DNA of 64,000 bases, taken from assembly GCA_902617825.1 (NCBI GenBank), contig CACMYE010000002.1, positions 1 to 64,000 on the forward strand, written 5' to 3'. The notes under the pieces were generated by a model that was not told the origin of the DNA, ran no database searches, and worked only from the letters and a program-made list of their open reading frames with translations. A program made the translations under genes and the position numbers. Source of the DNA: an uncultured Pelagibacteraceae bacterium. GTDB taxonomy: Bacteria > Pseudomonadota > Alphaproteobacteria > Pelagibacterales > Pelagibacteraceae. Below, piece by piece: positions 20,269 to 30,528 of the stretch (position 1 is its first letter; the number at the start of each line of letters is the position of its first letter).

Positions 20269-21821
20269 TATATCAGCTTCTCACTATTTTTGTTTTTAGT
20301 TACATAAAGACTGGTGAATAATCTGGCGATAAAATAGACTGAAAATAGTGTTGTAAATATTCCAACACCTAAAGTTACTGCAAAACCTTTAACTGGTCCT
20401 GATCCCATAAAAAACAGAATTACTGCAGCTAATAAAGTTGTAATATTGGCATCAATTATTGCAGTTCTAGATTTAGTATAACCACCATCAAATGCTAAAA
20501 TATTGTTCTTCTCACCCTTCAACTCTTCTTTAATCCTCTCAAAAATTAAAACATTTGCATCAACAGCCATACCAACAGTCAAAATTATCCCAGCAATACC
20601 TGGTAAAGTTAAGGTTGCTTCGAATAAGGTAAGAACACCTAAAAGAATAAATAAATTAATTATTAGAGTAACGTTTGTTATTAAACCAAAAAATCTATAC
20701 TTAACAAACATAAAAATAATAACAAATAAAAACCCAATCGATAAAGCAATCATACCAGCATTTATTGAGTCTTGACCAAGGTCAGGACCAACAGTTCTTT
20801 CTTCAATAATTTCTAAAGGAGCTGGTAATGCACCTGATCTTAACAATAAAGCTAGATCGGTCGCTGATTGAAAAGTAAATCCTCCACTAATTTGGCCAGC
20901 ACCACTTGCAATAGTATCTCTAACTACTGGGGCACTTATTATTTTTCCATCTAATACTATCGCTAATTGTTTTCCTATACCTGTTGAGGTTGCTTTACCA
21001 AATCGTTTTGCTCCTACTCTGTCTAAAGTAAAAGAAACAATTGTTTGATTATTTTGTGTATCCATCTTGGGTTGTGCATCAAGTAGGTTTTCACCACTAA
21101 TTATGATTCTCTTACTGACCACTGCTTCTTCACTTCCATCCTCATATTCTAATTTTTCAACACCAAATCTGTCCTCTTCATTTTGTGTAACAAACCTAAA
21201 TGTAAGGTTGGCGGTTTTACCTAGAAGAGATTTAACTCTCATAGGATCATCTAATCCTGGAAGTTCTACCAAAATACGATTGTTACCCCTTTTTAGAATA
21301 TTGGGTTCATTAGTTCCCACTTCATCAACTCTTCTTCTCACAATTTCAATAGCTTGATCCTGAGAAGAGGTTTTTAGATTTATAAGACCTTGTCGTGAAA
21401 AATTAATTTTTATGTTAAGGCCGGTGTCTTCAATTTCTAACTGATGTGATTTAAATCTTGGATAATATGGATTAATTTCACTATTTTCATCTTCAAAAAT
21501 TTCAATGACTTTTTGTTTGTTCTCGTCTGAAACTTTGAAAAAAATATTTTGTTTATCTATTTTTATATTATTTATTCTAATATCTTTATCTTTGAAGAAA
21601 TTTCTAATTGTGGTTGTTAGATTTTGTAATTTTTGTTCTATTACGGGCTCATTATCTATTTCAAGTAATAAGTAAGATCCACCCTGAAGATCTAGGCCTA
21701 AATTAATTTTTTTATCAAAAAAACTATCATCAAACTTAAACAAATTTGATGAAGCGATTAAAACAAATAATAAAGAAAAAATAGTTATAAAAACAATTCT
21801 TAACTTAGAAAAATAAAGCAC
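20268..21821 (-). CDS. secD: Protein translocase subunit SecD
   Basis: NLGLDLQGGSYLLLEID, RVDEVGTNEPNI, GMAVDANVLIFERIKEE. Confidence 0.96.
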   Translation of the reverse strand: MLYFSKLRIVFITIFSLLFVLIASSNLFKFDDSFFDKKINLGLDLQGGSYLLLEIDNEPVIEQKLQNLTTTIRNFFKDKDIRINNIKIDKQNIFFKVSDENKQKVIEIFEDENSEINPYYPRFKSHQLEIEDTGLNIKINFSRQGLINLKTSSQDQAIEIVRRRVDEVGTNEPNILKRGNNRILVELPGLDDPMRVKSLLGKTANLTFRFVTQNEEDRFGVEKLEYEDGSEEAVVSKRIIISGENLLDAQPKMDTQNNQTIVSFTLDRVGAKRFGKATSTGIGKQLAIVLDGKIISAPVVRDTIASGAGQISGGFTFQSATDLALLLRSGALPAPLEIIEERTVGPDLGQDSINAGMIALSIGFLFVIIFMFVKYRFFGLITNVTLIINLFILLGVLTLFEATLTLPGIAGIILTVGMAVDANVLIFERIKEELKGEKNNILAFDGGYTKSRTAIIDANITTLLAAVILFFMGSGPVKGFAVTLGVGIFTTLFSVYFIARLFTSLYVTKNKNSEKLI

Positions 21822-21835
21822 TTATCTAAAATTAT

Positions 21836-22123
21836 TTATTTTTTAACTTCTTGAGTAGTTTGAAGACTTTGAATACCAGTAGCTTTTACAACTTCAACTT
21901 TAATATTTTCAGCTATTTCTACTTCAACCTTATCATTATCTATAAGTCTCTCGACTGTGCCAGTGATACCACCTGAAGTAATTACTTTGTCACCTCTTTT
22001 AAGGTTTTCAACCATAGCTTTGTGTTCTTTTACTTTTTTTTGTTGAGGTCTAATTAAGAAAAAATAAAAAATAACAAAGATTAAAATTAACGGTATAAAT
22101 TGTCCTATTCCTGAACCTTCCAT
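21836..22123 (-). CDS. yajC: Preprotein translocase subunit YajC
   Basis: FYFFLIRPQQKKVKEHKAMVENLKRGDKVITSGGI. Confidence 0.95.
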   Translation of the reverse strand: MEGSGIGQFIPLILIFVIFYFFLIRPQQKKVKEHKAMVENLKRGDKVITSGGITGTVERLIDNDKVEVEIAENIKVEVVKATGIQSLQTTQEVKK

Positions 22124-22178
22124 AATTCTCCTTTTAAATATTGTGAATATTTATACTATCTGTATCTCTAAAACAACT

Positions 22179-23438
22179 TTATTTCTGAGAAATTAATTCT
22201 AAATTATTCATATATTCTCTTAGAACTTTAGGAACAACAATCGAACCATCTTTTTGCTGATAATTTTCTAATACGGCTATTAAAGTCCTACCCACTGCAA
22301 GACCACTTCCATTTAAAGTTCCGACAAAGACAGTTTCTTTATTTCTGTTTTTATACCTAGTTTTCATTCTTTGGGCCTGAAATGTTGAACAAGATGAACA
22401 TGACGAAATTTCACGATACTTATTTTCTGATGGTAACCAAACTTCAATATCATAAGTTTTCTCAGCACTAAAACCCATATCTCCAGAACATAAAATAACT
22501 TTTCTGTAAGGTAGTTCTAATTTATCAAGAATATCGGTCGCACAATTTGTCATTCTTTCTAACTCTTCTAAACAATTTTCTTTTTCAACAATGCTTACAA
22601 GTTCAACTTTGTAGAACTGATGCTGTCTGATCATACCTTTTGTATCTTTACCATAACTGCCTGCTTCTTTTCTAAAGCAAGGTGTTGATGCTACAAATCT
22701 CATCGGCAAATGATTTTGATCAACTATTTTGTCTTTCACAATGTTAGTTAAAATTACTTCAGCTGTAGGAATTAAAAATTTTCTATCTGATCCTTCATCA
22801 AATTTAATTTCAAACTGATCATTTTCAAACTTAGGTAACTGTCCAGTTCCATACATTGTATTATCTGATGCAATTAGAGGTGGTGATATTTCTTGATAAC
22901 CATTTTTATTTATATGCGTATCCAACATAAAGTTAGATAAGGCTCGCTCTAATAAAGCTAAGTGGTTTTTTACAAAAACAAATCTAGATCCTGTTGTTTT
23001 AGTAGCTAAGTCAAAGTCTAGCATTCCAAGATTTTCACCAAGCTCATAGTGAGATTTAGGTTTAAAATTAAATTTTGGTATGTTGCCTGATTTTAATACC
23101 TCTACGTTATCATTTTCATCTTTACCAATAGGAACATCAACATGTGGAATATTGGGTATATTAGAAAGTAAATTATCTAACTCTTTTTTTATATTTTTTT
23201 GTAAATCAGTCAATTTATCTAATTCTAATGTGAGCTCTTTAGATTTTTTGAATAAACTTTCGTCTTTAGATTTTGAAATATCTTTTTTTTCTTTTTCAAT
23301 AGCTTCTTTTTTTTGAATTAAATTTCTATTTTCTTCATCCAAATTTTGCAATTTTTTAAAATCAATTTTAATAGATCTTTTTTTTAGGGCTTTTTCAAAA
23401 CTAGGGAAATCTTTTCTAATTTCCTTTAAATTATGCAT
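22179..23438 (-). CDS. serS: Seryl-tRNA synthetase
   Basis: TGQLPKF, CFRKEAGSYGKDTKGMIRQHQF, EISSCSSCSTFQAQRM, GSGLAVGRTL. Confidence 0.97.
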   Translation of the reverse strand: MHNLKEIRKDFPSFEKALKKRSIKIDFKKLQNLDEENRNLIQKKEAIEKEKKDISKSKDESLFKKSKELTLELDKLTDLQKNIKKELDNLLSNIPNIPHVDVPIGKDENDNVEVLKSGNIPKFNFKPKSHYELGENLGMLDFDLATKTTGSRFVFVKNHLALLERALSNFMLDTHINKNGYQEISPPLIASDNTMYGTGQLPKFENDQFEIKFDEGSDRKFLIPTAEVILTNIVKDKIVDQNHLPMRFVASTPCFRKEAGSYGKDTKGMIRQHQFYKVELVSIVEKENCLEELERMTNCATDILDKLELPYRKVILCSGDMGFSAEKTYDIEVWLPSENKYREISSCSSCSTFQAQRMKTRYKNRNKETVFVGTLNGSGLAVGRTLIAVLENYQQKDGSIVVPKVLREYMNNLELISQK

Positions 23439-24201
23439 CAGTTTTTTCTAAATTTTTGTTTTCTATAAATTTTACTGAAAATATTGATAATTCATATAAA
23501 ATTAACAATGGTATTGCTAATCCTATTTGTGTAATTGGATCTGGAGGTGTTAACAAGGCAGCAGCAGCAAAAATTATAACCACAACATACTTTCTTCTAT
23601 CTTTTAAAAACTTGCTATCTACAACACCTATTCTTGCAAGAAGACTTAACACAACAGGTAATTGAAAACTAATTCCAAAAGCAAAAATTAATTTCATCAC
23701 TAATGACAAGTATTCATTTACCTTTGCTTCTAGCTGTATTGGTAAGCTTGTTGATAATCCGGTACTCTCAAATGATAAAAAGAACTTGATTGCTAGCGGC
23801 ATGATCAAATAGTAAACCAACATACCTCCTAGAAAAAAAAGTATAGGGGTAAGTATTAAGTAAGGTAAAATTGCAATTTTTTCATGTTTATATAAACCTG
23901 GTGCTATAAACTTCCATATTTGCATTAATATAAACGGGCAGGTTACAAAAAATGCTGTAAAAAAAGATACTTTTAAATAAGTTAAAAAAGTCTCTTGAAG
24001 TGCTGTAAAGATTAATCTTCTATCTGTACCGTCATCTTTTACAGCTTGTGCAAATGGGTCTACTAGAAAACCATAAATATATTCAGCAAAAAAATAGCAG
24101 AAAATAAAAAATATAAATAAAAAAATAAAACTATGTATAAGTCTTTTTCTTAATTCAGTTAAATGACTAACAAAGCCACTGTCTTTTTCATCATTATTCA
24201 T
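23431..24201 (-). CDS. tatC: Sec-independent protein translocase TatC
   Basis: HLTELRKRLIHS, six TM segments, FGISFQLPVVLSLLARIG. Confidence 0.95.
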   Translation of the reverse strand: MNNDEKDSGFVSHLTELRKRLIHSFIFLFIFFIFCYFFAEYIYGFLVDPFAQAVKDDGTDRRLIFTALQETFLTYLKVSFFTAFFVTCPFILMQIWKFIAPGLYKHEKIAILPYLILTPILFFLGGMLVYYLIMPLAIKFFLSFESTGLSTSLPIQLEAKVNEYLSLVMKLIFAFGISFQLPVVLSLLARIGVVDSKFLKDRRKYVVVIIFAAAALLTPPDPITQIGLAIPLLILYELSIFSVKFIENKNLEKTDA

Positions 24202-24412
24202 CTTTTTTTGTTTCTTTTTTTACTTCGTCATTAATTTTTTCATCATCAATTTCTAAATTAGAAACCTCGTTTTGAATATTGCTAACATATCTTTTTGCAG
24301 TGCCAATCCATGAACCTGCTTTTTTTAACATAACTGGAAAATCTTTGGGACCAAGAACAACTATAGCGATAGCAACAACTATCAATATCTCAAACCAACC
24401 AATAGTAGGCAT
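24194..24412 (-). CDS. tatB: Sec-independent protein translocase TatB
   Basis: IGWFEILIVVAIAIVVLGPKDFPVMLKKAG; between tatC and tatA. Confidence 0.85.
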   Translation of the reverse strand: MPTIGWFEILIVVAIAIVVLGPKDFPVMLKKAGSWIGTAKRYVSNIQNEVSNLEIDDEKINDEVKKETKKDE

Positions 24413-24417
24413 GTGAG

Positions 24418-24618
24418 TTATTCTTTGTTATTAGAGTCTTTATTTTCGTCGGAAATATTCTTTGGCTCCGTATCGTCAGTTACATCTGACGCCATACCTT
24501 TTTTAAAGCTTTTAATACCTTTGGCAACATCTCCCATCAAACTAGAGATTTTACCTCGTCCAAATAATAAGACTACCAATATTACAACAACTGCTATTTG
24601 CCAAATTCCTATGCTCAT
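24418..24618 (-). CDS. tatA: Sec-independent protein translocase TatA
   Basis: [38 protein letters not shown]. Confidence 0.93.
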   Translation of the reverse strand: MSIGIWQIAVVVILVVLLFGRGKISSLMGDVAKGIKSFKKGMASDVTDDTEPKNISDENKDSNNKE

Positions 24619-24664
24619 AGAAACTTATAACCTTTTTATTATAAATTTAAAAGTTACTTTTTTG

Positions 24665-25366
24665 TTACTCTTTCTCTTCACTATCAAGAGTACTATTCAG
24701 CATCTCATCAATATTAGAATAAATATCTTCTTTTTTTTCTTCCTGCTTTTCTTTATAAAACTTACCAGTTCCAAAAATAGCGCTATCAACACTTGAGCTA
24801 TCAATCATACCTGCTGCACCTAATTCATCGATATTTGGAAGATCTGATAGTTTTTGGATATTAAAATGACTTAAAAAATCATCTGTAGTTACATATTGAA
24901 TAGGTCTACCAGGTACATCTTTTCTTCCCCCAGGTTTAACCCAATTGAGTTCCATTAAAATATCAAGTGTATTTGTTCCAAAAGCTACACCTCTTATCTC
25001 CTCAATTTCAGCTCTTGTTACTGGTTGGTGATAAACAATTATGGCTAAAGTTTCGACCGCAGCTCTGGATAATTTTTTTTCAACAGTTTTTTCTTGAGAC
25101 ATAAGGTTTGCTAATTTCGGAGATGTTCTAAAAGACCACTTGTCTTTAATGCATACTAAATTTATTCCTCGATTTGAGTATTCTTGTTGTAATTTTTCTA
25201 ATGATTTTGATACATTTAATTTTTTTGAAAGTTTGCTTTCAATAGTATCGATATCAAGTGGTTCAGCAGCAGCAAAAATTACTCCTTCTATTTCTTTCTC
25301 AATTTCGGTTAATTTTGAGGGAAACTTGACTACATTATCTTTATTAATTTTTTGTTTTTTAATCAC
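24665..25366 (-). CDS. scpB: Segregation and condensation protein B
   Basis: SRAAVETLAIIVYHQPVTRAEIEEIRGV, GRKDVPGRPIQYVTT. Confidence 0.95.
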   Translation of the reverse strand: MIKKQKINKDNVVKFPSKLTEIEKEIEGVIFAAAEPLDIDTIESKLSKKLNVSKSLEKLQQEYSNRGINLVCIKDKWSFRTSPKLANLMSQEKTVEKKLSRAAVETLAIIVYHQPVTRAEIEEIRGVAFGTNTLDILMELNWVKPGGRKDVPGRPIQYVTTDDFLSHFNIQKLSDLPNIDELGAAGMIDSSSVDSAIFGTGKFYKEKQEEKKEDIYSNIDEMLNSTLDSEEKE

Positions 25367-26102
25367 TTACTTCCTTTACATAAATATCATCAAATAGTTT
25401 TTCTTGTTTAATAGAAAGATCGCCTTCTTTAGCAAGCTCAAGGGATCCAGCAAAGATTCCTGCTTTACCAGTTCTTTTGTATCTTGAACCAGATTTAAAA
25501 TTTGCAGGGATTAATTCATCAAGTTTTTTCCAGTCAGCTAGTTTTCCAAAAAAATCTTTAATAGTTTTAATTCCATCTTCTGTGGTAAATACTGGTAATT
25601 TTGGAATGTTCATTCTTTGAAAATCTTTAGTCATAATAATAGTTGAATAGGTTTTTAAAAGTTCAAATAAACTTAAATTATATTCAGTGCTGTAAATAGA
25701 TCTGATATTTCCCTTCATCCCTCTTGTTCTTATTTCACGACCTAACCTTTTTCTTTTAAGCATTTGTTCTGAAAGTAAACGAATAAGTTCTAGTTTTTTT
25801 AGCTGTAATTTTAATTTTTCTGCCACTTCTTGAACTTTAAACTCTTCCTCAGGAGTTCCTGGTAGTAATAACTTGGATTTTAAATAAGCAAGCCATGTTG
25901 CCATTAATAAATACTCAGAAGCTATTTCTAAATTTAAGTCTTTTTCTTTTGTAATATATTCATGAAACTGATCTGCCAGCTTTGTTATTGATATTTCTTC
26001 AAGATCAACTTTTTGGGCTTTAGCTAAATCTAAAAGAACATCTAATGGCCCGTTATAGTTATTTATATCGACATTAAACAATGCAGAATCAAACACGGAC
26101 AT
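25359..26102 (-). CDS. scpA: Segregation and condensation protein A
   Basis: NYNGPLDVLLDLAKAQKVDLEEISI, YLLMATWLAYLKSKLLLP. Confidence 0.94.
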   Translation of the reverse strand: MSVFDSALFNVDINNYNGPLDVLLDLAKAQKVDLEEISITKLADQFHEYITKEKDLNLEIASEYLLMATWLAYLKSKLLLPGTPEEEFKVQEVAEKLKLQLKKLELIRLLSEQMLKRKRLGREIRTRGMKGNIRSIYSTEYNLSLFELLKTYSTIIMTKDFQRMNIPKLPVFTTEDGIKTIKDFFGKLADWKKLDELIPANFKSGSRYKRTGKAGIFAGSLELAKEGDLSIKQEKLFDDIYVKEVSD

Positions 26103-26111
26103 AACAACATA

Positions 26112-27062
26112 CTAACTTAAATTCTTATAAAATAGTGATGTTTTTTTGATAATAAAATTATTTACTAATGGTGAATTTTCAGCAACAACCTTCATTTGGT
26201 TGAAATTACCGTTACAATGTAAGGCTAGGTTGCATCCTGCTTCAAAACTTTTAATTGTATTAGTAATTAAGTCATATTTTAAACTCTTCATCGATAAGTC
26301 ATCAGAAATCAAAACATTTTTAAATCCAATTTTTTTTCGAATAATATTTATAATTTTTTTAGAATGCGTTGCAGTGTTAAGTGGATCAATTTTTTTATAA
26401 ATAATATGGGCAGTCATTGCGAATAAACTATCTTTATTTTTAAAAGGAAAGAAATCATTTTTAATAAGGTAATTAATGCTCTTATCTACAACTGGTGTAA
26501 AATTATGACTGTCTACCTTTGCAAGTCCATGACCTGGGATGTGCTTGATTACCGTGCCTATTGAGTTTTGGTTAAATAAATCAATACAAATATCACCTAC
26601 CTTTGAAACAATTTCCTTATTTTCTGAGAACGATCTATCACCAATAATATTACTCGATCCCTTAATTCTAAGATCCAATACGGGTAGTGTATTAATATTT
26701 ACACCAATTTGTTTTAGAAGATATGAAGATTTATCAATAAATAATCTATAAATAATATTAAATTTTCTTTTATCATGTACATATAGTTTTCCAAAATATT
26801 CGCCTGTCAAATTATCAAAGGTTATAATATTTTTTAACCTGTTCACTCTTCCTCCTTCTTGATCAATCAAAATAGGATAATGGGGATCTTTGAATAGTTT
26901 TCTGATGCTATGAGTTAATAATTTAGTCTGGTTTATAGATTTAATATTTCTTGAAAATAATATTATTCCCCAGGGTTTTTGTTTTTTTAAAAATTTTACT
27001 TCACTAGTTGTTAATTTTAGTGATTTAATACCGGTAATAAATGCTTTTCTTTTACTTATCAT
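26112..27062 (-). CDS. nagZ: Beta-N-acetylhexosaminidase (glycoside hydrolase family 3)
   Basis: LIDQEGGRVNRL, IKHIPGHGLAKVDSH, LISDDLSMKSL. Confidence 0.92.
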   Translation of the reverse strand: MISKRKAFITGIKSLKLTTSEVKFLKKQKPWGIILFSRNIKSINQTKLLTHSIRKLFKDPHYPILIDQEGGRVNRLKNIITFDNLTGEYFGKLYVHDKRKFNIIYRLFIDKSSYLLKQIGVNINTLPVLDLRIKGSSNIIGDRSFSENKEIVSKVGDICIDLFNQNSIGTVIKHIPGHGLAKVDSHNFTPVVDKSINYLIKNDFFPFKNKDSLFAMTAHIIYKKIDPLNTATHSKKIINIIRKKIGFKNVLISDDLSMKSLKYDLITNTIKSFEAGCNLALHCNGNFNQMKVVAENSPLVNNFIIKKTSLFYKNLS

Positions 27063-27315
27063 TTTCTAAAAGTTTCCAGAAATTAAACTTTTTTTTCTTA
27101 TCTTTATTTGTTTGTTTTACATACTCAATGATGTCTTGGGTATCATTTTCTAATACAGGTAAGTTCTCAGAATACAGTTTTATCTTCTCATCATTATTTT
27201 TAAAGGAACGATAAGAATTTTTTAAATTTTCATCAGAAAAATAGTATCTACCAGTAAAAAAAATAAATACTGAGATAACTATTATAAAAATTAAATATTT
27301 GATTTCTTTTAACAT
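27052..27315 (-). CDS. Single-TM hypothetical protein between nagZ and argS; possible SPOR-protein remnant
   Basis: N-terminal TM segment and short charged tail; overlaps nagZ and adjoins argS. Confidence 0.65.
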   Translation of the reverse strand: MLKEIKYLIFIIVISVFIFFTGRYYFSDENLKNSYRSFKNNDEKIKLYSENLPVLENDTQDIIEYVKQTNKDKKKKFNFWKLLENDK

Positions 27316-29045
27316 TACATTTTAGACGGAGTATCTACACCAACAATATCCATTCCAGATTTTATTACATTAGAAATAACTTTTAAGAATACCAACTTAT
27401 CTAACGGAACTTCTTTTTTTTCATTTATAAAACGTTTATCTGGTTGTTGTTTTCCAAGATTCCAATATGAGTGAAATTCTGAGGCTAACTCATATAGATA
27501 GACAGGAATTCTATGTGGCTCAAGTTTTGTACTTGATATATCAATACATTTTGGCCATTCAGACAATTTTTTTAAAATTTTTATTTCATCTTCAGAATAT
27601 TCAAAATTAAAATTATTAGTTTCAATTTTTTTATTTAAATCTTTATTAATGTGTCTGAATACAGATGAAATTCGTGCATAACAATATTGTACATAATATA
27701 ATGGATTATCTTTTGACTTTTCTTTTACTGCATCAAAATCAAAATCGAGTTCTGCATCACTGCTTCTGTTCAGCATAATAAATCGAGTAGCGTCTTTGCC
27801 AACTTCTTCTACAAGATCATCAACAGTAATATAGTCTCCTTTTCTTTTAGACATTTTAAAAGGTTTATTGTCTTTTATAAGTTTTACTAACTGACTTATT
27901 TTACAAATTAATTTATCTTTCTCTCCTGAAAGGGCTTCGACTGATGATGAAATTCTTTTAATATATCCAGCATGATCTGCGCCTAGTATATTGATCAAAT
28001 AATCAAATTTTCTATCAACTTTGTTTTTATGATAAGCAACATCGCTTGCAAAATATGTCCATGATCCATCAGATTTTTGAAGAGCACGATCTTTATCATC
28101 ACCAAAATCTGTAGATTTAAACAATAATTGCTCACGCTCTACCCAGTTATTATTATCTTCACCTTCTGGTGCTCTAATTTTACCCTTATAAACAAACTTA
28201 TTTTTTTCTAAAAATTTAACAACATTTTCAACTTCTTTGTCTAAAACAATTTTTTTCTCACTTACAAAATTATCATGATTTATACCAAGACTATTAAGAT
28301 TGTTTTTAATTAGCAATAATGCTTGTTCAATTGATAGTTCAGTTAATTTCTCAATAATTTCATCATAATTATCAAAATTCAAATTAGAGTTTGAGGATAT
28401 ATTTTTTGCAAAATCTATTAAATAATCACCTGGATATAAATCAGCATTATCAGCTGGAAAAGCTTCTTTATGAGTTATTTCACGTATTCGAAAATATACT
28501 GATTTTGTAAAATTAATGATTTGATTGCCATAGTCATTTACATAGTATTCTTTGGTTACTTTGTGGTTATTAAAGATTAAAAGGTTTGAAATTACATCCC
28601 CAAGTATTGCACCACGACAATGTCCTACGTGTAATGGTCCTGTTGGGTTTGCAGATACGAATTCAACAAGATAATTGTTCTTTTTTTCTTTTTGATTTAT
28701 TCCAAAAGTTTCAGAATTTTCACTGATTTCTTTTGTAAAATTTGCCCAGAATGATTTCTTAAACTTGATATTAATAAAACCAGGCTTTGCGATAGTTATT
28801 TCTTCAATTAATTTATCTTTATCTTTTATTATAGGTGCAAGTTGTTCTGCTAGTTCAATAGGTGGTTTATTATTAATTTTAGATAAAACCATTGCAACAT
28901 TAGTTGAGATGTCACAATTGAATTTTGGTGGAGGAATTTCAGCATTTATTCCATTAAAATTATCAGGAACAATTATTTTATTATCTTTTTTAAGTTCACT
29001 AAGTATCAATTTGATTTTTTCTAGATAAATTTCAAAAATATTCAT
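27315..29045 (-). CDS. argS: Arginyl-tRNA synthetase
   Basis: VEFVSANPTGPLHVGHCRGAILGD, KMSKRKGDYITVDDLV. Confidence 0.96.
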   Translation of the reverse strand: MNIFEIYLEKIKLILSELKKDNKIIVPDNFNGINAEIPPPKFNCDISTNVAMVLSKINNKPPIELAEQLAPIIKDKDKLIEEITIAKPGFINIKFKKSFWANFTKEISENSETFGINQKEKKNNYLVEFVSANPTGPLHVGHCRGAILGDVISNLLIFNNHKVTKEYYVNDYGNQIINFTKSVYFRIREITHKEAFPADNADLYPGDYLIDFAKNISSNSNLNFDNYDEIIEKLTELSIEQALLLIKNNLNSLGINHDNFVSEKKIVLDKEVENVVKFLEKNKFVYKGKIRAPEGEDNNNWVEREQLLFKSTDFGDDKDRALQKSDGSWTYFASDVAYHKNKVDRKFDYLINILGADHAGYIKRISSSVEALSGEKDKLICKISQLVKLIKDNKPFKMSKRKGDYITVDDLVEEVGKDATRFIMLNRSSDAELDFDFDAVKEKSKDNPLYYVQYCYARISSVFRHINKDLNKKIETNNFNFEYSEDEIKILKKLSEWPKCIDISSTKLEPHRIPVYLYELASEFHSYWNLGKQQPDKRFINEKKEVPLDKLVFLKVISNVIKSGMDIVGVDTPSKM

Positions 29046-30160
29046 TTATTTGCATTATAAAGGTTGATAGCATAACGATCAGTCATACCAGAAATAAAGT
29101 CTGAGATAGCTCTATATTTATCTTTAGTAACTTGTTCTTTTGTAAGAAACTTTCTAGGCGAAGATTGGATTATTTTAAATAATTTTTTTATAATTTTTTT
29201 ACCTCTTTGATTTTTTCTTAGAACAGATTTATTATCATACATATTAGTTCTTAAAAATGATTTAATTTCTTTTTCTGAACTTTGAATATTTTTAGAAAAA
29301 CAAACTATTAATTCTTTTGATTTTGCAATATCTTTAAGAGATTTTATTTTTAATCTCTTTAAATTTTTTTGTGTATTACTGATTAAGTCTTTTATCATTA
29401 GATCAATCGAGTCTCTAACTATTTGATTAATTGCTATTTTATAATTTTTTTTATTTATCTTTTTTCTATAATTTAGGTAAATATTTTTAAGAAAATTAAT
29501 CTCACAAAGCTCTTCTAGCTTAAAAAGATTTGCTTTAATTCCATCTTGAATATCATGATTATTATAAGCTATATCGTCTGAAATAGATGAAATTTGCGCT
29601 TCTAATGAGGGAAAAGTATTAAATTTAATTTTATTTTTAAAAACTTTTGATCCAATAAGTTTATTTATAGTAGTCAATTCATTAACTGGTCCATTATGTT
29701 TTAAAAGGCCCTCTAAAGTTTCAATTGTAAGATTTAAACCTTTAAATTTTAAATATTTGTTCTCTAAAAACATAACAATTCTTAAAGTTTGTAGGTTGTG
29801 ATCAAAACCACCATGATTATCCATACATTCATGCAATGCATCTTCCCCAGCGTGGCCAAACGGTGTATGGCCTAAGTCATGAGCTAGACTTAAAGTTTCT
29901 GCTAAATCTTCATTTAGGTCTAAATATTTCGAAATTGACCTTGCGATTTGAGCAACTTCAATTGAATGAGTTATTCTGGTTCTAAAATGATCACCTTCAG
30001 TATTTACGAAAACTTGCGTCTTATGCTTTAGTCTTCGAAACGACGCGCTATGGATAATTCTGTCTCTGTCTCTTTGAAAAGGTGATCGATATTTAGAGTT
30101 AGCTTCTTTATTAAGTCTACCTTTACTTTTAAATACGCCCAACAAAGTGTCTTTTTTCAT
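29042..30160 (-). CDS. dgt: Deoxyguanosinetriphosphate triphosphohydrolase-like protein
   Basis: FRRLKHKTQVF, RTRITHSIEVAQIARS, LAHDLGHTPFGHAGEDAL (HD domain). Confidence 0.93.
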   Translation of the reverse strand: MKKDTLLGVFKSKGRLNKEANSKYRSPFQRDRDRIIHSASFRRLKHKTQVFVNTEGDHFRTRITHSIEVAQIARSISKYLDLNEDLAETLSLAHDLGHTPFGHAGEDALHECMDNHGGFDHNLQTLRIVMFLENKYLKFKGLNLTIETLEGLLKHNGPVNELTTINKLIGSKVFKNKIKFNTFPSLEAQISSISDDIAYNNHDIQDGIKANLFKLEELCEINFLKNIYLNYRKKINKKNYKIAINQIVRDSIDLMIKDLISNTQKNLKRLKIKSLKDIAKSKELIVCFSKNIQSSEKEIKSFLRTNMYDNKSVLRKNQRGKKIIKKLFKIIQSSPRKFLTKEQVTKDKYRAISDFISGMTDRYAINLYNANK

Positions 30161-30210
30161 CCTTTAATTTAAATAATTAAGTATTATATTAGTAATATCA
30201 GTGTTCAGTC

Positions 30211-30528
30211 ATGATTAAAGAAATTAAATTTACGGATAAAGCTTTAAAACAAATAGAAAATTTATTGTCTAAAAAAGACGAAGGTTCTTTTTTTAGAATC
30301 GCTATTAAAGGTGGTGGTTGTTCTGGTTTTCAATATGAATTTACTTTTGATCAATCGAAACAAGCTGACGATCTTAATTATCAAAATATTTTAATTGATA
30401 AGGCATCTGCTGACTTATTAAAAGGATCTGAAGTTGATTATGTATCTGAATTAATTGGTGAGTCTTTTAAAATTTCCAACCCTCAAACAAAATCTTCTTG
30501 TGGGTGTGGAGTTTCATTCTCTCTTTAA
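30211..30528 (+). CDS. erpA: Iron-sulfur cluster insertion protein (ErpA/IscA family)
   Basis: FRIAIKGGGCSGFQYEFTFD, C-terminal SSCGCGVSFSL. Confidence 0.9.
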   Translation: MIKEIKFTDKALKQIENLLSKKDEGSFFRIAIKGGGCSGFQYEFTFDQSKQADDLNYQNILIDKASADLLKGSEVDYVSELIGESFKISNPQTKSSCGCGVSFSL

